The notes under the pieces: model-generated
What the model was told of the DNA's origin: nothing
The model's input: only the letters and a program-made list of their open reading frames with translations
The model's database searches: none
Shown here: positions 17,282 through 25,169 of the stretch, piece after piece
How positions within the stretch are numbered: the first letter of the stretch is position 1
How the letters are laid out: each line of letters opens with the position of its first letter
Program-made: the position numbers and the translations under genes
From: Chlorobiota bacterium
GTDB lineage: Bacteria > Bacteroidota > Bacteroidia > Bacteroidales > JAADGE01
DNA length: 29,226 nt
Direction: 5' to 3'
Assembly (NCBI GenBank): GCA_030592825.1
Contig: JAUVIG010000001.1
Location: forward strand, 1-29,226

Positions 17282-17875
17282 ATGAATCTATTTCTAAAAA
17301 TTCCGGCAAATAATAAAACCAAACAAATGACCATGAAAACTTTATCTGTTCTGTTTATTTCAATGATATTTATCCACCTTGTAAACGGACAAGCAAAGGA
17401 GATTCCAAACAAGAAAAACAATGTTTTTATTCTATTAAACAATCATCTTGAAAAGAGAGGAAGTGAGAATTATTATACTTCCAATCCCGACTTTTCAGTT
17501 GGGTATGAGAGAGACCTTTTTGGTTTTGGTAAAAATCGGTTTTATGCCGGTATAAGAACAGGTGCTTATAAGGAATATGTTCTCACCGGTTATGGCTGGA
17601 GTCATCCGGAAAAAACCAGATTTTTCATAGGCCTTTCTCCCTCATACGTGCTTAATATTTCTAAAAAATTCAGGTTACAAGTAAATCTGCTTTATGATGT
17701 GTTACTACCTGATGATTATGATGAGATTTGGTCTTATTGGGCAGTTGAACCGTCATTTCAGTATTTCGTCAAGAATTTCTATGTCGGTATTTCTGCTGCA
17801 ACAGGTGTTTTCCTTTTCTTCGATCCAAAAGCCTATATGGATAAAGCAGGATTAAAGCTTGGATACCAGTTCTGA
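17282..17875 (+). CDS. Probable small outer-membrane beta-barrel protein
   Basis: 197 residues from the ATG at 17282. In-frame ATGs at 17327 and 17333 give a cleaner signal peptide (MKTLSVLFISMIFIHLVNGQ) and may be the real start. The mature part has alternating aromatic and polar residues in strand-sized blocks (FSVGYERDLFGFG, RFYAGIRTGAY, FFIGLSPSYVLN, FQYFVKNFYVGIS). It ends in GLKLGYQF, with a terminal Phe as expected of outer-membrane barrels. Its role is unknown. It starts 28 bases after the lipoprotein gene and is probably in the same operon. Confidence 0.72.
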   Translation: MNLFLKIPANNKTKQMTMKTLSVLFISMIFIHLVNGQAKEIPNKKNNVFILLNNHLEKRGSENYYTSNPDFSVGYERDLFGFGKNRFYAGIRTGAYKEYVLTGYGWSHPEKTRFFIGLSPSYVLNISKKFRLQVNLLYDVLLPDDYDEIWSYWAVEPSFQYFVKNFYVGISAATGVFLFFDPKAYMDKAGLKLGYQF

Positions 17876-17969
17876 TAAATACAAATATCAATAAGGACTA
17901 AGTTTATTCCTGAATATTTTAATGGTACAAAACAATAAATTTTAAAGGTAATTTTAAAAAAATTTAATT

Positions 17970-19187
17970 GTGAACCAATTTCTAAAAAATATATTTACTA
18001 TCATTTTTGTAGTCGTTTTTATAATTTCTTGCAAAAAAGATGAACCGGAAATTCACGAAGATCCTATTGTTTATGATGAAACAGGAATGTTGGGATTGGC
18101 GGATTCACCTTGGCCTTGCGACGGACATGATTCACGAAGGACATCACAAAGTCCGTATAACGGACCAAGCAACGTAAATGCAATAATGATTTATGATTCA
18201 TCACCCGGATTTCATACATCTGATGCAACATCACCGGCAATTGATGCTTCCGGAAATTTATTCTGCATGGCATGGACACGTGTTTTAAAGTTTTCAAGTA
18301 ATCATGATTTTGAATGGGAAAACGGAACAGGTTTATATTTGAGGAATATTCCGCCCATAGCAAAAGACGGAACAATTTATATAGGCGGATTTTATCAGCA
18401 ATCTGTTACAAATTTCACGACCGGATTAATTATAGCTTTAGATCAATCAAATAACACTAAATGGGAGTTTAAAACACCGGACGAATATGACGGCGGAATT
18501 TGGGGTGCTTTAGCTATAGGCTCAAACGGAACAATATATACAGTTGATGCATCAGACGGTTTATTTGCAATAAATAAACAAGGTAAAAAACTTTGGTCTT
18601 ATCAACCTGACAGATTAACTTGTTCATCACCGGCAATTGCCCCCGACGGAACTATTTATGTTATTGATTCTGATGACAATCTGTACGCAATAAAACCCGA
18701 AGGAGAGCTTTTATGGAAATACTCTGCAGGTAAAGATATTAATTATGATCCTGTTACAGGAATTGACGGCACAGTTTATATAGGAACTGAAAATTCATTA
18801 CTGGCAGTCGACAAAATCGGTGACAAATTATGGGAATATAATTTACCGGATGCTGCAATAAATCGGCCATCTTTGGCAAATGACGGTACTATTATTATTG
18901 CCTGTGCCGATAATAATATTTATGCAATAAACTCTGACGGAAGTCTTAAGTGGAATTACAACACCAACGGAAATGTTACAAGCCCTACAACTATTGATGC
19001 TGCAGGCAGTATATATTTCGGTACAAAGCCGGATTCCGCAAAAATCATATCTATATCAAACCAAGGCCAACTTTTATGGGAGTATCCCTTGTGGTTAGGC
19101 TATGTCCAACCGGTTATCGGAGCTGACGGAACATTGTACGTTGGTACAGCAGAAGGTAAAATTTATGCACTAACTGAAACCAAATAA
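17970..19187 (+). CDS. Lipoprotein with PQQ-type beta-propeller
   Basis: 405 residues, starting at a GTG that directly precedes a signal peptide with lipobox FIISC (Cys21), followed by KKDEPE. From about residue 85 to the end are at least six PQQ-like propeller blades, each with the pattern DGTIYxG, then LYAIxxxGxxLWxY. Blades of this type form a seven-bladed propeller, as in BamB and PQQ dehydrogenases. Catalytic residues of a dehydrogenase are not evident and no PQQ genes are near. A scaffold or binding role on the cell surface is therefore more likely than an enzyme. It belongs to the run of exported proteins. Confidence 0.87.
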   Translation: MNQFLKNIFTIIFVVVFIISCKKDEPEIHEDPIVYDETGMLGLADSPWPCDGHDSRRTSQSPYNGPSNVNAIMIYDSSPGFHTSDATSPAIDASGNLFCMAWTRVLKFSSNHDFEWENGTGLYLRNIPPIAKDGTIYIGGFYQQSVTNFTTGLIIALDQSNNTKWEFKTPDEYDGGIWGALAIGSNGTIYTVDASDGLFAINKQGKKLWSYQPDRLTCSSPAIAPDGTIYVIDSDDNLYAIKPEGELLWKYSAGKDINYDPVTGIDGTVYIGTENSLLAVDKIGDKLWEYNLPDAAINRPSLANDGTIIIACADNNIYAINSDGSLKWNYNTNGNVTSPTTIDAAGSIYFGTKPDSAKIISISNQGQLLWEYPLWLGYVQPVIGADGTLYVGTAEGKIYALTETK

Positions 19188-19220
19188 AAAAATAATTCAA
19201 TAACTTTTAAAAAAAAAATA

Positions 19221-19901
19221 ATGACTAAAAAAATACATATCAGAATTATCAAGCTCACTTTATTAACATTAATCCCTTTTTCAATCTTTTCGCAGGATTT
19301 AAAGGATAAAAAAATCGAATTTTCAATAACCGGAGGTGCATTATTACCCGGGAAAGTACAAGGTTCTTATGAATCGGACTATAATCCTGATTCTACAGTT
19401 ACTATTACTAATAAAGTATCGCCTTTAATAAAATTTGTTACAGATTTTAACATATTACCATATTTATCAGTCGGTATAAATGTAAATTTTGCAAAATTCA
19501 ACATCAATGATATTTTATACAAAGATGAATCTATGAAGGAAGGTAACGAGGTTAGTTTAGGTTACTGGGACGACAGAGAACATATAATTCCTTTGGATGA
19601 TATTAAGATGCTTGAAACAAATGTATCTGTTAAAGGACGTTTTATTTTAACTGATAAGATTGTGATTAAACCATGTGTGTATCTGGGTTACAGAAAAACC
19701 TTTTCGAGCAGCCCGGATGCAAGGGAAAAGGGCTTGGTCTTAAATTATAATATTGAATATCAGTATTATTTCAAAACAAACCATTTTTTAACAGCAGATC
19801 TCGGTATTTTTTCTCAACCTTACGGAGGTGTGACTCATGTGGCACATGTTCGCTCATTTGGGGTGCCTTATATTACAATAGGTTATGGATTTGCAATTTA
19901 A
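19221..19901 (+). CDS. Probable outer-membrane beta-barrel protein
   Basis: 226 residues. A signal peptide of about 24-25 residues (MTKKIHIRIIKLTLL ... SIFSQ) is followed by strand-like blocks: KIEFSITGGALLP, LIKFVTDFNILPYLSVGINVNFAKF, LETNVSVKGRF, IVIKPCVYLGYRKTF, and a closing ITIGYGFAI. This fits an outer-membrane barrel of the OmpA/OprF-like size class without a peptidoglycan domain. It lies 33 bases after the propeller gene. No family name can be given with confidence. Confidence 0.75.
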   Translation: MTKKIHIRIIKLTLLTLIPFSIFSQDLKDKKIEFSITGGALLPGKVQGSYESDYNPDSTVTITNKVSPLIKFVTDFNILPYLSVGINVNFAKFNINDILYKDESMKEGNEVSLGYWDDREHIIPLDDIKMLETNVSVKGRFILTDKIVIKPCVYLGYRKTFSSSPDAREKGLVLNYNIEYQYYFKTNHFLTADLGIFSQPYGGVTHVAHVRSFGVPYITIGYGFAI

Positions 19902-20028
19902 ACAAAAATCTAAATACTTCATTTTCCTTTTTATGATTGTATTTGTGTTTTTAGGAATCTTAATAAACTGTGCATTGAGATCATTGAGAATTGACGGTGA
20001 TTTAATTCATACTTTTGATTATTTGTAA
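19885..20028 (+). CDS. Small 47-residue membrane protein or lipoprotein, overlapping the upstream gene
   Basis: An ATG at 19885 opens a 47-codon frame that overlaps the end of the preceding gene by 17 bases and ends 15 bases before the next start. It has a basic start (MDLQFKQKSKY), one strongly hydrophobic helix (FIFLFMIVFVFLGILI) and then NCALRS, where the Cys could be a lipidation site, although Asn at the -1 position is unusual. The tight spacing supports it as a real gene between two exported proteins. A chance frame remains possible. Confidence 0.45.
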   Translation: MDLQFKQKSKYFIFLFMIVFVFLGILINCALRSLRIDGDLIHTFDYL

Positions 20029-20043
20029 GCTAAAAATAAACTT

Positions 20044-22035
20044 ATGAAATACATGGCAAACATAAATATAAGAAATTCTTTTTTGCTAATCCTGTTCTTT
20101 TCTGTAACAATATTTTTATTGCCTAAAAACGTTATTGCCGATGATTCTATAAGAATTGAGTTAGATGAAATATTGTTTTTTGAATCCGGAAATGATGTTC
20201 CCGATAAAAAAGACAGAAAATATATTAATCATTTTAAACCCGAAACACAATATATTAATGTTGAATTAAACATTAAAAACCTGAATTATAAAAAAGAAGA
20301 TAAAGAATATAAAATAACATTTATTTGGAACTATTTAAACGGAGACGAATTTGGAAGATCAGAGGCGACATTTAATGTGAAATCAGAATGGTCAACTGCT
20401 TATATAAACCGGGGTTGGGGATTTACCGATAAAGGAAATTGGCGACTTGGCAGATACACGGCTAAAATACTTATTAACGACAGCCTCTTAGCAGAAAAAG
20501 ACTTTTTTATTACCAAATTTGATGAGGATTTTATTTCACTTCCGGAAGATAATAAAGTCATTGAAAACCTACAGAATATTTCTTCAGATATCAAGTACAA
20601 AATCCTGCATCAGTATAAAATAGTACCGCAACCATATTTTAATTATTTTTATGATATTAATTTCAGTGAAGACGGGAAAGATATCGCATATTCTATTGCT
20701 AATTATGAACATCAAAATGCCACTTCATATTCGGGTTCTTCAACATCAAGAGATATGCTCTTATTCAAAAATAACAAACAAATAATTCCGAATTATTTTA
20801 TGATACGAGCCGATTTTGATAAAAATCTTAAAAACTTAACTTATTTCGGATTAAAACTTAAAACTTCTGATATAAAGGATGCTGAAGGAAACGGTTATTA
20901 TAACGGATTGCAATTGTATAACAATACATACTATATCCCGTTAGATATAAGTCCCGACAATAAAAAACATATATATATACTGAATACGATGCCCATATTG
21001 AAATCTTCATTCACATGGGACAATGCCTACGAATTTTTAATGATAAACAATAAAAAAACACAAGCAGAACACTTAAAAACTGCAAAATCAATAAGAATTA
21101 CTAAATCTACCCAATCAATATTCTCTCGAACAAATTCAATAGTATTTATTAAAAATTCGGATAATTCCTATAATGCATTATATACGGCAAAATACAAGTT
21201 TGACAATCAGGCTCATTATGCATTATTTAACGAAGCAAAAAGAATTTCACCACAATTTGACGGCTACATCAGTATACCCTATTTATCTCCTGATGAAAAA
21301 AATGTTGCATACATTGTAAAGGATAAAAAAGAGTGGTTTGTAATGATTAATGATAAAAAAATAACAAAAGGATACAAAGAAATTAAAGCGTCAAAAGCAT
21401 TAAACAACGTAAAAAACGAAATAGTTTTTTGTAAGCAAGGGAAAAATGTTATTTACCAAGCTAAAATAAAAGGCGATTGGTATGTAATGAAAGGCGATGA
21501 AATAATATCCGACGGTTTTTCAAAAATTGAATTAATTACAGTGAATCCTGCCGGAGACAAGATTGCTTATATTGCAAAATCCGGAAAGACTTGGAGTGCA
21601 TATATTAATAAAAGAAGAATTTCAGAAGAATTTGATCGTTTTGGGAAAGAAATCAAATTCAGCCCCGACGGTAATAATATTGCTTATGCAGCAGGAACTG
21701 AAGACAGTATGTTTGTAATGATAAACAATTGTAAAGTATCATCAAATTTTAAAATTCAATATCAAAACTCATTATACATGGGAAAACAACCGCTTGCAAT
21801 CACTAATCTTACATTTAACAAAACAGGTGATAAGCTTGCATATATAGTTATTTTTGAGTATTCCGGAGAAGAATATGTGGACAAAATGAAACATTCTTAT
21901 ATCATGATTAATGATGCTCGGATTTCACCCAAAATGTACAATGCATCAATACACTCAAATAAACCGGGTGAATTATTTTATGCAGGAATAGATATTTCTG
22001 ATTTAATTCTTCATCATGTTAAGATTGAATTTTAA
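20044..22035 (+). CDS. Exported protein with WD40/TolB-like beta-propeller
   Basis: 663 residues with a signal peptide ending near residue 32 (MKYMANINIRNSFLLILFFS ... NVIADD); an alternative start is Met4. Residues 35-175 look like a beta-sandwich domain. From about residue 210 there are repeated PD40/WD40-like blades: NFSEDGKDIAYSI, DISPDNKKHIYIL, YLSPDEKNVAYIV, VNPAGDKIAYIA, KFSPDGNNIAYAA, FNKTGDKLAYIV. Most blades are followed by a variable phrase xxMINDKKI or xYINKRRI. Propellers of this kind usually bind proteins or peptides. The repeated MIN(D/N)xxI phrase is a distinctive family trait whose meaning is unknown. It is the last gene of the plus-strand run and converges on the anti-sigma gene, 9 bases away. 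Confidence 0.82.
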   Translation: MKYMANINIRNSFLLILFFSVTIFLLPKNVIADDSIRIELDEILFFESGNDVPDKKDRKYINHFKPETQYINVELNIKNLNYKKEDKEYKITFIWNYLNGDEFGRSEATFNVKSEWSTAYINRGWGFTDKGNWRLGRYTAKILINDSLLAEKDFFITKFDEDFISLPEDNKVIENLQNISSDIKYKILHQYKIVPQPYFNYFYDINFSEDGKDIAYSIANYEHQNATSYSGSSTSRDMLLFKNNKQIIPNYFMIRADFDKNLKNLTYFGLKLKTSDIKDAEGNGYYNGLQLYNNTYYIPLDISPDNKKHIYILNTMPILKSSFTWDNAYEFLMINNKKTQAEHLKTAKSIRITKSTQSIFSRTNSIVFIKNSDNSYNALYTAKYKFDNQAHYALFNEAKRISPQFDGYISIPYLSPDEKNVAYIVKDKKEWFVMINDKKITKGYKEIKASKALNNVKNEIVFCKQGKNVIYQAKIKGDWYVMKGDEIISDGFSKIELITVNPAGDKIAYIAKSGKTWSAYINKRRISEEFDRFGKEIKFSPDGNNIAYAAGTEDSMFVMINNCKVSSNFKIQYQNSLYMGKQPLAITNLTFNKTGDKLAYIVIFEYSGEEYVDKMKHSYIMINDARISPKMYNASIHSNKPGELFYAGIDISDLILHHVKIEF

Positions 22036-22044
22036 GAAACGACT

Positions 22045-22800
22045 TTAGTTCCTGATTATAAATTTGCCCGTAAATACTGATTCTTCTGTAGTTTCCAATT
22101 GCCAGTAATAAAGACCGGGTTTAAGTTTTTGTTCAAAAAGGTAAGTAGTATCAATTTGCTTTTCGAATATGATATTTGCTTTATTATCAAAAACTATGAA
22201 ATTAAGTGAATCAAAATCTGCTGATTCCCATCTGATTTTGATAATCTCATTCGGTTTAAATTTATAATTAAATTTCGGAGACAAAACTTCAAGATTTCCG
22301 GCTCTTACAGAATTTTCTATAAAATTTTCAAATTCAGGCATAATTTTGTATGCTTCTGCTAATAGATTTGTGTTTTTTTCATATTCATCATTAAATTCTT
22401 TGTTTATGATAGTCGAATCTTCTTTTTTGAATGTAATTGTATCAATATTTTCGGATTTTAATGATACAACATTTTTTCCAATTTTATTTTTATCTGATAA
22501 TAAAATGCCTAACCATGTTATTGAAACAAGAACTAATAATGTAGCCGCAATTTTTAGTAAAAAAGAAAAGTTGATTACAGGCTTCTTGCTTGTTTTTGGA
22601 ATTGCAAATTTATTTTGATTGATTTCTTTCGGTAACTCATTCCTGATAATACCGATTATTGCTTTTCTTTTTTCCAGTGTATCCATACATTCATCGCAAA
22701 ACAAAAGATGTTCTTCCAGTCCGTTTTCTTCCTCTTCTGTTAATTGATTAAGTAAGTACTTGTCAATTAAATCGTTATTTATAATATCATTATGATTCAT
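22045..22800 (-). CDS. Transmembrane anti-sigma factor with zinc-binding N-terminus
   Basis: 251 residues. The cytoplasmic N-terminus has the anti-sigma zinc signature His31-x3-Cys35-x2-Cys38 (HLLFCDEC) after a typical DKYLLNQLTEEEENGLEEH helix. One membrane helix lies at about residues 79-101. The C-terminal 150 residues are outside the cytoplasm and end in a beta-sandwich-like unit (FKPNEIIKIRWES ... LKPGLYYWQLET ... GKFIIRN). The gene starts 18 bases after the sigma-factor gene on the same strand, the standard arrangement in which it binds and holds its sigma factor at the membrane. Release normally requires proteolysis of the anti-sigma factor or a change in its outer domain. Confidence 0.87.
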   Translation of the reverse strand: MNHNDIINNDLIDKYLLNQLTEEEENGLEEHLLFCDECMDTLEKRKAIIGIIRNELPKEINQNKFAIPKTSKKPVINFSFLLKIAATLLVLVSITWLGILLSDKNKIGKNVVSLKSENIDTITFKKEDSTIINKEFNDEYEKNTNLLAEAYKIMPEFENFIENSVRAGNLEVLSPKFNYKFKPNEIIKIRWESADFDSLNFIVFDNKANIIFEKQIDTTYLFEQKLKPGLYYWQLETTEESVFTGKFIIRN

Positions 22801-22818
22801 ATCTTAACAATCAGCATT

Positions 22819-23655
22819 TTAAATGTAACCGTGCAGTCGTGCCGGTTTTTCAAGTTTTGCAAGTGCTCTGTGTTTGATAACTCTGCAATTTACTTCTGTA
22901 ATATTTAATTTTTCAGCAATATTTTTAAGTTTTTCCTCTTTAAAGAATACTTCAAAAAGTATATTTTTTTCTGACTCGTTTAAATCTTTAAATAAGTTAG
23001 ATATAAATTTTTCTTTATCTGATTCCGGTATATACTGATCATAATTATCAAAATAATCCGGTTCAAAATCATTAGTATTAAAAAAGAGATTCTTTTTCTT
23101 TTCTCTGTAATATTCAAAGAGTTTTAAGTTAATTATTTTAAAAATATATGATTTTAATAATCCGGAGTCCTTAAAAAAAAGTTCATTTTTTTGTAATTTG
23201 TTTAGAAAAACAACTTGCGCTTCCTGATAAAATTGTTCCTGCAGTTCAATATCTGAAAAACCTTTTTTTATAAGCCAGAATTTAATTCTTCTTTTTAATA
23301 ATATATCAAAAGTCAACCATACTTTTTTATCATTTCTATATAATAAATCAAAATAGTTTTGAAACAGCCTTGGAATTTTTTCATTTGCTTTCGATATTAT
23401 AAAATCTTTATATTCTGAGAAAGTACTTATTGTTTCCTGTCTGTAAGTTATTTTTTGTATTATATCCGAAAATAAATCATCAAATAATACTTTTCGGCTG
23501 CAAATTTCATCCTTTCCGGCTATCCAATCAAGTTCAATATATTTTTTAGAGAAATACCGGGAAACAACTATCTTCAAGTTATTCTTCACTATAGAAATCG
23601 CTTTCTTTTCACCTAAAGTTAGATTATTAATCAGCTCTTTAAATTTATCATGCAT
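22819..23655 (-). CDS. Sigma-70-family (ECF-like) sigma factor with long N-terminal extension
   Basis: 278 residues against about 170-200 for typical ECF sigma factors. Region 2 is at about residues 113-190 (QFYQEAQVVFLNKL, then SYIFKIINLKLFEYYREKKK). Region 4 is at about 222-272 (LNESEKNILFEVFFKEEKLKNIAEKL and the recognition helix NCRVIKHRALAKL). The first 110 residues are helical and charged and have no obvious match to a known sigma region. The anti-sigma gene follows after 18 bases. Region 4 shows that it is a working-type sigma, not a degenerate one. Its regulon is unknown. It is divided from dnaN by a strong hairpin. Confidence 0.85.
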   Translation of the reverse strand: MHDKFKELINNLTLGEKKAISIVKNNLKIVVSRYFSKKYIELDWIAGKDEICSRKVLFDDLFSDIIQKITYRQETISTFSEYKDFIISKANEKIPRLFQNYFDLLYRNDKKVWLTFDILLKRRIKFWLIKKGFSDIELQEQFYQEAQVVFLNKLQKNELFFKDSGLLKSYIFKIINLKLFEYYREKKKNLFFNTNDFEPDYFDNYDQYIPESDKEKFISNLFKDLNESEKNILFEVFFKEEKLKNIAEKLNITEVNCRVIKHRALAKLEKPARLHGYI

Positions 23656-23716
23656 CCCTTTATATTTATGAGATGTAAAAAATCACTCAAATGTTACAAA
23701 AAATATGTAAATAAAC

Positions 23717-23751
23717 AAAAAGCCTGCAAGAATTTTCAAACAGGCTTTTTT
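23717..23751 (-). terminator. Intrinsic terminator after dnaN
   Basis: AAAAAGCCTG (23717-23726) pairs exactly with CAGGCTTTTT (23741-23750) across a 14-base loop, flanked by A and T runs on both sides. It lies 20 bases beyond the dnaN stop on the minus strand. It can work in both directions. Confidence 0.85.
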
Positions 23752-23770
23752 ATAATATCTTCAATAACAA

Positions 23771-24904
23771 TTAATTATTAATCATCATCGGCATTAACAG
23801 CATTAAAACATCTTCATTTTCTGAGTCCGACTCAAAAGGTAACATAATTCCTGCTTTTGAAGGATCAGACATTTCAAAAACAACTTCTTCCGAACCGATA
23901 TTTTGAAGTATCTCCGATAAGAAAACAGATTTAAAACCAATTTCCATATCATCGCCTTCGTACTGACATACTAAACGTTCATGTGCAGAAATTGAAAAAT
24001 CAATATCTTGTGCCGAAACTATTATTTCATTTGCCGTAAAATGTAATTTTATCAAATTGCTTGCCTGATTTGAGAAAACTGATACACGTTTCACAGTATT
24101 GTAAAGATCAGACCTGTTAATAATTAATTTATTAGGGTTTTCAGTAGGTATAACTGACGCATAGTTAGGGTATTTCCCTTCTGTTAATCGGCATATTAAT
24201 TTAAAACCGAGAAACGTGAATACAGCATTTTTTTCATCAAACTCAATAGATACTACCTCATCAACCAATCCGACAAGTAAACCTTTTAATAAATTAGCAG
24301 GTTTCTTCGGCAATATAAAAGATGAATCCTTATCGGCATTTCCGTCGGTTCTTTTGTATCTTACAAGCTTATGCGAATCAGATGCAACGAATGTAATATC
24401 TTCCTTTGTCATTGAAAAAAATATCCCGTTCATAACAGGCCTTAACTCATCATTTGCAGTTGCAAAAACGGATTTGTTAATACCGCTGTCCAAAAGTTTT
24501 GCATCCAATTTGAATTTCACGGATGTATCTTCGGACAATTCCGGAGCTTGAGGATATTCGTCAGCAGGAGAACCGACTACACTGAACTTTCCGTTTTCAG
24601 AAAGTATATTTACAGATAAAGTTTCAGAATCAATCTCAAAAGTCAGAGGTTGTTCCGGAAACTCTTTTAAAATATCTAACAAACGTTTTGCTTCCAGAGC
24701 AATTTTTCCTGAACCTTCACTATTCTCAATGCTTAGCTTTGTAATTAATGTAGATTCTAAATCTGATGCAGTTATGGTTAATTCTCCTGTATCAAGATCG
24801 AAAAGGAAACTGTCGAGTATCGGAATTGTAGATTTTCCGCTGATTGCTTTACTTACACTTAGCATATGTGAAAGTAATTCTGAACTGGAAACAATAAATT
24901 TCAT
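23771..24904 (-). CDS. dnaN: DNA polymerase III beta subunit (sliding clamp)
   Basis: 377 residues, the normal clamp length. The protein has the three repeated clamp folds. Recognisable stretches are the start MKFIVSSSELLSHM, GSPADEYPQAPEL near residue 112, NELRPVMNGIFF near 154, VASDSHKLVRYKR, EGKYPNYASVIPTE, and the domain-3 end VVFEMSDPSKAGIMLPFESD. The clamp forms a ring dimer around DNA and tethers polymerase III and other replication and repair proteins. No dnaA or other replication gene is next to it, as in many Bacteroidota. The last 116 bases, including the stop, recur at 11029-11144. Confidence 0.96.
   Translation of the reverse strand: MKFIVSSSELLSHMLSVSKAISGKSTIPILDSFLFDLDTGELTITASDLESTLITKLSIENSEGSGKIALEAKRLLDILKEFPEQPLTFEIDSETLSVNILSENGKFSVVGSPADEYPQAPELSEDTSVKFKLDAKLLDSGINKSVFATANDELRPVMNGIFFSMTKEDITFVASDSHKLVRYKRTDGNADKDSSFILPKKPANLLKGLLVGLVDEVVSIEFDEKNAVFTFLGFKLICRLTEGKYPNYASVIPTENPNKLIINRSDLYNTVKRVSVFSNQASNLIKLHFTANEIIVSAQDIDFSISAHERLVCQYEGDDMEIGFKSVFLSEILQNIGSEEVVFEMSDPSKAGIMLPFESDSENEDVLMLLMPMMINN
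23772..23887 (-). repeat. 116-bp direct repeat, copy 2 (3' end of intact dnaN)
   Basis: Partner of 11029-11144, with 112 of 116 positions identical in the same orientation. Homology ends one base inside the dnaN stop region at one side and within codon 340 at the other. The spacing between the copies is 12743 bases. Confidence 0.9.
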
Positions 24905-25169
24905 GTGCTTTATTTTTATTATTTATGAATAATTTGCTAAAATATACATTTTTAAATTTAAAACAATATGCCGGCTTATCTTTTTTTAAAAATTTAGGCT
25001 AAATTTAATTATTGACAATTTACTAACACGATTTTAACATGATTTAAACACATTATTGATTCCTCCACAATTTTAACGGGGTGTTTTAAATACTAAAATG
25101 ATTAAATGCGACAATGCTATAATAATAAAAAGGTCATAATTCTAAAATCACTTTTTGATATTATTAGCT

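Noticed and set aside
24905..25169. Replication origin near dnaN
   Set aside because: The gap is AT-rich, but I found no cluster of TTATCCACA-type DnaA boxes and no dnaA gene nearby.
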